DNA of 9,159 bases from contig WQWK01000063.1 of NCBI GenBank assembly GCA_009785395.1, positions 1 to 9,159 on the forward strand, in the 5' to 3' direction. Below are positions 6,729 through 9,159 of this stretch, piece by piece. The notes below the pieces were generated by a model. It was not told the DNA's origin. It did not search any database and worked only from the letters and a program-made list of their open reading frames with translations. The position numbers and the translations under genes are program-made. This DNA comes from Conexibacteraceae bacterium. Its GTDB lineage: Bacteria; Actinomycetota; Thermoleophilia; Solirubrobacterales; Solirubrobacteraceae. The first letter of the stretch is position 1. The number at the start of each line of letters is the position of its first letter.

Positions 6729-6758
6729 GGCCGTCAGAGCTTACGGCCTGCCGAGGCC
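6729..6758 (-). promoter_or_regulatory. Overlapping hairpins in front of the methyltransferase start
   Basis: Two stems share bases. 6729-6734 (ggccgt) pairs with 6743-6748 (acggcc) around an 8-nt loop, and 6745-6749 (ggcct) pairs with 6754-6758 (aggcc) around a 4-nt loop. They are mutually exclusive, and the first ends one base before the ATG at 6727. The minus strand also reads TAAGCT at 6743-6738, a possible TAnnnT -10 ten bases before the ATG. A regulatory role is speculative. Confidence 0.35.
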
Positions 6759-6795
6759 CGTCGCGTGAGGCCAGTCGTCGGCCCTGTCGCGCCGT

Positions 6796-7254
6796 TCAGT
6801 CGTGCGCGGCCCCAGGCCCGGGCACGAGTCTGATCTCGCCGGCCTGTGCGTGCTCGCCGCAGCGATCGCATACGAGGTCCGCGCCGACATTGCCGCCACA
6901 ACCGGCGTGGACCGAGAGCCGGGGCGGCCCGCCGGGTGTCGGGTAGTGCCTGTCGCCCCACTTCATCAGGACGAGCAGCGCAGGCCCGAGCTCGCGCCCC
7001 TTGTCGGTGAGGACGTACTTCCGCCGGCCCGCGCGCTCCTCGTCGGGTACGCGCTCGAGCACGTCCTCTTCGCAGAGCAGCCTGAGACGGTTGCTGAGGA
7101 CGTTGGACGCGATCCCCAGCTTCTCCTGGAAGTCCTCGAATCGCTCGACCCCGAGCAGCGCGTCACGGATGATCAGGAATGTCCAGCGCTCGCCGACGAC
7201 CTCGAGCGAACGCGCGATCGAACAGACCTGTGCCGGATAGTCACGTTGGAGCAC
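6796..7254 (-). CDS. HxlR-family transcriptional regulator with C-terminal zinc-ribbon-like tail
   Basis: 152 aa from the GTG at 7254. This start is preferred to the upstream in-frame TTG at 7284 because it gives the usual HxlR N-terminus, with CSIARSLEVVGERWT at 11-25 and RDALLGVERFEDF at 30-42. The wHTH runs on through LGIASNVLSNRLRLL (46-60), and the wing is RVPDEERAGRRKYVLTDKG (68-86). After the dimer helix (about 87-100), a tail of about 45 residues carries H116-x2-C119 and C129-x2-C132, a likely zinc knuckle seen in longer actinobacterial HxlR proteins. HxlR proteins are DNA-binding dimers that often sense electrophiles, redox or metabolites; the signal here is unknown. It is divergent from the carbonic anhydrase and upstream of the methyltransferase, with which it may form a transcription unit. 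Confidence 0.9.
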   Translation of the reverse strand: MLQRDYPAQVCSIARSLEVVGERWTFLIIRDALLGVERFEDFQEKLGIASNVLSNRLRLLCEEDVLERVPDEERAGRRKYVLTDKGRELGPALLVLMKWGDRHYPTPGGPPRLSVHAGCGGNVGADLVCDRCGEHAQAGEIRLVPGPGAAHD

Positions 7255-7287
7255 TTGATAAAAGATACCTAACTTGCTTGACAAAAG
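7254..7287. promoter_or_regulatory. Direct repeat, candidate HxlR operator
   Basis: CTTGATAAAAG (7254-7264) and CTTGACAAAAG (7277-7287) match at 10 of 11 positions and lie 23 bp apart, about two helical turns. They sit in an AT-rich island between the divergent HxlR and carbonic anhydrase genes. The first copy touches the HxlR GTG, and the second contains the TTGACA -35 of the opposite gene. Binding by the adjacent HxlR protein is inferred. Confidence 0.5.
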
Positions 7288-7307
7288 CTAGAGCCGGTGG
7301 CTAGCCT
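7278..7307 (+). promoter_or_regulatory. Candidate leaderless promoter of the carbonic anhydrase gene
   Basis: A perfect TTGACA at 7278-7283, an 18-bp spacer and TAGCCT (TAnnnT class) at 7302-7307. The expected start point, 6-8 bases downstream, coincides with the ATG at 7315, so the mRNA would have no leader. This is consistent with the lack of a Shine-Dalgarno. Confidence 0.5.
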
Positions 7308-7314
7308 GGCTTGC

Positions 7315-7836
7315 ATGATGCAAGTAGCACTCCAACGCAACCGCCGTTTCGCGGGCGCCGGCGGCCACGAGGGCGCCACCGTGTTTCCCGACCTGCGCCT
7401 GCTCGTGGTCAGCTGCGTCGACCCGCGAGTCGACCCCGCGCACTTCCTGGGCCTGCGCCTCAGCGAGGCGCTGGTCATCCGCAACGTCGGCGGGCGGGTC
7501 ACGCCGGAGGTGATCAACGACGTCGCGTTTCTCGGCCAGCTCGCGGAGACCTTCCTCCCAGACGGCCCGCTGTTCGAGGTCGCGCTGATCCACCACACCC
7601 AATGCGGAACCGGTGCACTCGCGGACGATGGCTTCCGCCGCCGCTACGCTCAACGCATAGGCGTTGACGAGCGCGGCCTGCAGGATCACGCGGTCCTGGA
7701 CCCGGCCGAGACCGTGAAGCAGGATGCCGAGTTGCTGTGCTCGGCCCCGGCTGTCTCGGAGCGGGTCACGGTGTCGGGTCACGTTTACGACGTCGTCACC
7801 GGGCTCGTCGAGACTGTCCTTCCCTCGGTCGCCTGA
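7315..7836 (+). CDS. Beta-class carbonic anhydrase (Rv1284-like)
   Basis: 173 aa. It interconverts CO2 and bicarbonate with a zinc ion in the cytoplasm. Visible zinc ligands are C34 (in SCVDPR), H94 and C97 (in HHTQCG), with the D36-R38 dyad that gates the active site in type I beta-CAs. VIRNVGGRVTPEVI (54-67) is the conserved CA core. The C-terminal GHVYDVVTGLVE (155-166) resembles the end of the small mycobacterial CanA/Rv1284 proteins, whose length (about 160-170 aa) it also shares. Of the candidate starts (GTG 7297, ATG 7315, ATG 7318), ATG 7315 is preferred because it matches the predicted transcription start. It is divergent from HxlR across a shared regulatory island, which suggests HxlR control. 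Confidence 0.92.
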   Translation: MMQVALQRNRRFAGAGGHEGATVFPDLRLLVVSCVDPRVDPAHFLGLRLSEALVIRNVGGRVTPEVINDVAFLGQLAETFLPDGPLFEVALIHHTQCGTGALADDGFRRRYAQRIGVDERGLQDHAVLDPAETVKQDAELLCSAPAVSERVTVSGHVYDVVTGLVETVLPSVA

Positions 7837-7849
7837 AAGCAACGCAGAA

Positions 7850-7883
7850 CCCCAAACCCCGAATCCCATCACCCAGGAATCCC
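7850..7883 (-). other. G-quadruplex-forming motif (C-rich on plus strand)
   Basis: Five C-runs (7850-7853, 7857-7860, 7865-7867, 7872-7874, 7881-7883) are separated by 3, 4, 4 and 6 bases. The minus strand therefore fits the canonical pattern of four G-tracts of three or more with loops of seven or fewer, with a spare tract. A GAATCCC heptamer is repeated at 7861 and 7877. It lies in the 48-bp gap between two plus-strand genes. Folding and any function are inference. Confidence 0.5.
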
Positions 7884-7884
7884 G

Positions 7885-8130
7885 ATGAATGCGCTACGGA
7901 CACTCACCAGGCTGACGAATGCAATCGCGAAGGCCTACCGCCGGCAGATCGCCAAGGAGGACCACCGGTGGCTCCTCGCTCAGTTCGCCCTCCTGGACCG
8001 GCAGCTCGGCCTGTCGCACGCGGCAGGGCTCGGCATCAGGAGCCCACGACGCCCGCAGCGTGTTGACGATCCGCTCGAGCGGCTCTGGCAGCTTCCCGCC
8101 TGCCTGCATCCTCTCGGCGCCAACGCGTAG
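7885..8130 (+). CDS. Small hypothetical protein, 81 aa
   Basis: I do not recognise a family. It starts at an ATG with an AGGA Shine-Dalgarno at 7875-7878, 6 nt upstream, and ends with TAG. Third codon positions are strongly G/C, as in the neighbouring genes, and more so than expected by chance. The first 45 residues are rich in Arg, Leu and Ala with an amphipathic, helix-like pattern (IAKAYRRQIAKEDHRWLLAQ at 15-34). The rest contains basic RSPRRPQR and a Trp-containing C-terminus. There is no signal peptide and no membrane segment. It lies 48 bp after the carbonic anhydrase in the same direction, so it could share its transcript. It could also be a spurious frame in a GC-rich spacer; competing frames on the other strand exist but lack start signals. 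Confidence 0.5.
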   Translation: MNALRTLTRLTNAIAKAYRRQIAKEDHRWLLAQFALLDRQLGLSHAAGLGIRSPRRPQRVDDPLERLWQLPACLHPLGANA

Positions 8131-8164
8131 GGGCAGCCTGCGCGGTTCGGGCGCCTGAGCGACG

Positions 8165-8177
8165 GGCGATAATCGCC
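8165..8177 (+). promoter_or_regulatory. Palindromic -10 region of the DUF503 gene, probably leaderless
   Basis: GATAAT at 8168-8173 is a near-consensus -10, with 6 bases between it and the GTG at 8180, so transcription should start at or next to the start codon. It is embedded in the perfect palindrome GGCGAT-A-ATCGCC (8165-8177), a possible regulator site. No convincing -35 is seen about 17 bp upstream. Confidence 0.5.
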
Positions 8178-8179
8178 GG

Positions 8180-8476
8180 GTGTACGTCGGAGCCCTGGAG
8201 ATCGAGATTCATCTCCTGGCGGCGCGGTCACTGAAGGCAAAGCGCTCGGTGGTCCGGCACCTCGTCGAGATCCCGCGTCAGCGCTTTGGCGTGTCCGCAT
8301 CGGAGGTGGCTCACCACGACCGCTGGCAGCGGGCGGGACTCGGCTTCTGCGTCGTTGCGCCGACGGCCGCGCACGTCGAGCGTCTGCTCGACCAAACCGA
8401 GCGATTCGTCTGGGCACATCCCGAGATCGAGGTCATCTCGGTTCGGCGGCACTGGCTGGAGACCGACGACCGCTAG
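8180..8476 (+). CDS. DUF503 (YlxP-like) family protein
   Basis: 98 aa, the normal size of this small family. The GTG start is set by the family N-terminus YVGALEIEIHLLAARSLKAK (2-21). Further family blocks are KRSVVRHLVE (21-30), the RFGVSASEVAHHDRWQRAGLG stretch at 35-55, and HVERLLDQTERFV (65-77) ahead of the closing strand IEVISVRR (83-90). In Firmicutes, YlxP homologues sit in the nusA-infB-rbfA region and are linked to ribosome assembly or translation, but that context is absent here, so the role is open. It begins right after a leaderless-type -10 and is followed within 9 bp by the ABC1 kinase gene, so the two are probably co-transcribed. Confidence 0.9.
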   Translation: MYVGALEIEIHLLAARSLKAKRSVVRHLVEIPRQRFGVSASEVAHHDRWQRAGLGFCVVAPTAAHVERLLDQTERFVWAHPEIEVISVRRHWLETDDR

Positions 8477-8485
8477 CCTCGAGTG

Positions 8486-9159
8486 ATGGCTCTGCCTGCC
8501 GAGGATTCGGCGCCCGACGCGCCCGCCCCTGAGGCGAACGCTCCTGAGGCGAACGCCCCTGAGGCGAACGCCCCTGAGGCGAAGAAGCTGCCGTCCGGGC
8601 GCGTTGCCCGCACTGCACGGGTGGGCGGGCTGGCTGCGGGCCAGGGCGTGCGCTGGGCCGGAATGCGAGCGGCCAACAGGGTGCGTTCCCCGGAGCGGGC
8701 TGCCGCCGCCGAGCAGGAGCGCACCGCCGCGCTGGTGCACGAGCTTGTCGAGCAGCTCAGCCGCATGCGCGGCGCGGCGATGAAGGTCGGGCAGATGATC
8801 TCGATGGTCGAGTTCGAAGGGCTGCCGGAGGAGCAGCAGGACGAGCTTCAGCAGGCGCTCGCGAAACTCCGCGATGACGTCCCGCCGGTCTCGTTCGCGA
8901 GCCTCGAGAAGATGCTGCGCAAGGAGGTCGGCGGTCCGCTCTCTGCCGTTTTCTCCGAGTTTGACGAGCGCGCGTTCGCGGCCGCATCGATCGGGCAGGT
9001 GCATCGGGCGACGACGCTGGACGGGGAGGACGTGGTCGTCAAGGTCCAGTACCCCGGGGTTGCCGAGGCGGTCGAGACCGACCTGCGCAACGCGATGCTG
9101 CTGGTGCCCCTGATCAAACGTCTGGCCCCCGGACTCGATGCCAGGGCGCTCGGCTCCGA
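8486..9159 (+). CDS. ABC1/AarF/UbiB-family atypical kinase, N-terminal part (runs off window)
   Basis: The frame is open from the ATG at 8486 (GTG 8483 is an in-frame alternative) to the window end: 224 residues, about half of a full protein. An acidic APEAN-repeat tail (about 14-33) is followed by the family's N-terminal helices. The diagnostic KxGQ motif is K100-V-G-Q103 in RGAAMKVGQMISM. The Ala-rich nucleotide loop that replaces the Gly-rich loop is AAAS at 165-168, within FAAASIGQVHRA, and the kinase lysine is K186 in VVVKVQYPGV. These three define UbiB/ADCK proteins, which bind ATP with unorthodox kinase folds and support isoprenoid-quinone synthesis or transport in other organisms. The role in actinobacteria, which use menaquinone, is less clear. 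It lies 9 bp after the DUF503 gene, likely the same operon. Confidence 0.93.
   Translation, partial: MALPAEDSAPDAPAPEANAPEANAPEANAPEAKKLPSGRVARTARVGGLAAGQGVRWAGMRAANRVRSPERAAAAEQERTAALVHELVEQLSRMRGAAMKVGQMISMVEFEGLPEEQQDELQQALAKLRDDVPPVSFASLEKMLRKEVGGPLSAVFSEFDERAFAAASIGQVHRATTLDGEDVVVKVQYPGVAEAVETDLRNAMLLVPLIKRLAPGLDARALGS
8526..8584. repeat. 15-bp tandem repeat coding for APEAN units
   Basis: Units cccctgaggcgaacg at 8526-8540, 8541-8555 (one change), 8556-8570 and a partial copy at 8571-8584 encode Ala-Pro-Glu-Ala-Asn repeated at the N-terminus of the ABC1 kinase. Near-identity at synonymous sites points to recent duplication or slippage. Confidence 0.9.

Noticed and set aside
5918..6946. 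342-codon open frame on the plus strand
   Set aside because: It runs antisense across the membrane-protein and methyltransferase genes, which have clear family motifs. The product is Arg/Gly/Pro/His-rich with no domain, as expected for a GC-rich shadow frame.
5184..8504. The 10-mer CCTGCCGAGG occurs at 5184, 6747 and 8495
   Set aside because: One copy is a terminator arm, one lies in a hairpin and one encodes amino acids. With this base composition, a few shared GC-rich 10-mers are expected, and the flanks do not match.
8228..9004. 258-codon open frame on the minus strand
   Set aside because: Antisense to the DUF503 and ABC1 kinase genes. Its LRGVRLRG-type repeat is just the reverse reading of the 15-bp APEAN repeat.
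1..9159. Defence system, CRISPR array, mobile element, tRNA or riboswitch
   Set aside because: I looked for repeat-spacer structure, transposase or integrase motifs, tRNA cloverleaf ends and known aptamer-like leaders and saw none. The gene content is metabolic and regulatory.

Overview
The window is GC-rich throughout (apart from a few short AT-rich regulatory islands). It uses GTG as well as ATG starts, has promoters that look leaderless, and is packed with proteins typical of high-GC Gram-positives. The gene set fits an actinobacterium, perhaps the Thermoleophilia/Solirubrobacterales lineage; that placement is an inference from style and not from a marker gene. I see no rRNA, tRNA, CRISPR array, transposase or phage gene.

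Layout. 1-2811 (+): the 3' part of a large, probably secreted, multidomain protein. It joins a phosphodiester-glycosidase (NAGPA-type) domain to Ig-like and jelly-roll-like modules and a calcineurin-type metallophosphoesterase. 2836-4258 (-): a MarR-family repressor followed, 7 bp later, by a ROK-family fructokinase. These are divergent from 4356-5162 (+), a short-chain dehydrogenase/reductase. The 97-bp divergent gap holds a striking array of four ATCTAAG/CTTAGAT half-sites that overlaps promoter elements on both strands. 5197-7254 (-): an HxlR-family regulator, a UbiE/MenG-type methyltransferase and a UbiA-superfamily-like membrane protein. The last two overlap by 8 bp. 7315-7836 (+): a beta-carbonic anhydrase of the mycobacterial Rv1284 type, divergent from HxlR. 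7885-8130 (+): a small hypothetical protein. 8180-8476 (+): a DUF503/YlxP-like protein. 8486-end (+): the N-terminal part of an ABC1/AarF/UbiB atypical kinase.

How the genes may work together. The MarR-fructokinase-SDR divergon looks like one locally controlled catabolic or redox unit. The methyltransferase and UbiA-like protein look translationally coupled. With the UbiB-type kinase about 2.5 kb away, they suggest an isoprenoid-quinone or related lipid theme. However, the UbiA-like protein lacks the canonical Asp-rich motif, so its chemistry is open. Both convergent gene junctions carry perfect GC-rich hairpins without U-tracts, probably bidirectional transcription ends. Two different 15-bp in-frame tandem repeats encode Pro/Ala/Glu-rich N-termini, one in the UbiA-like protein and one in the ABC1 kinase. 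No single system here is clearly new. The best leads are the domain fusion at the left edge, the operator array, and the degenerate UbiA-like/UbiE pair.
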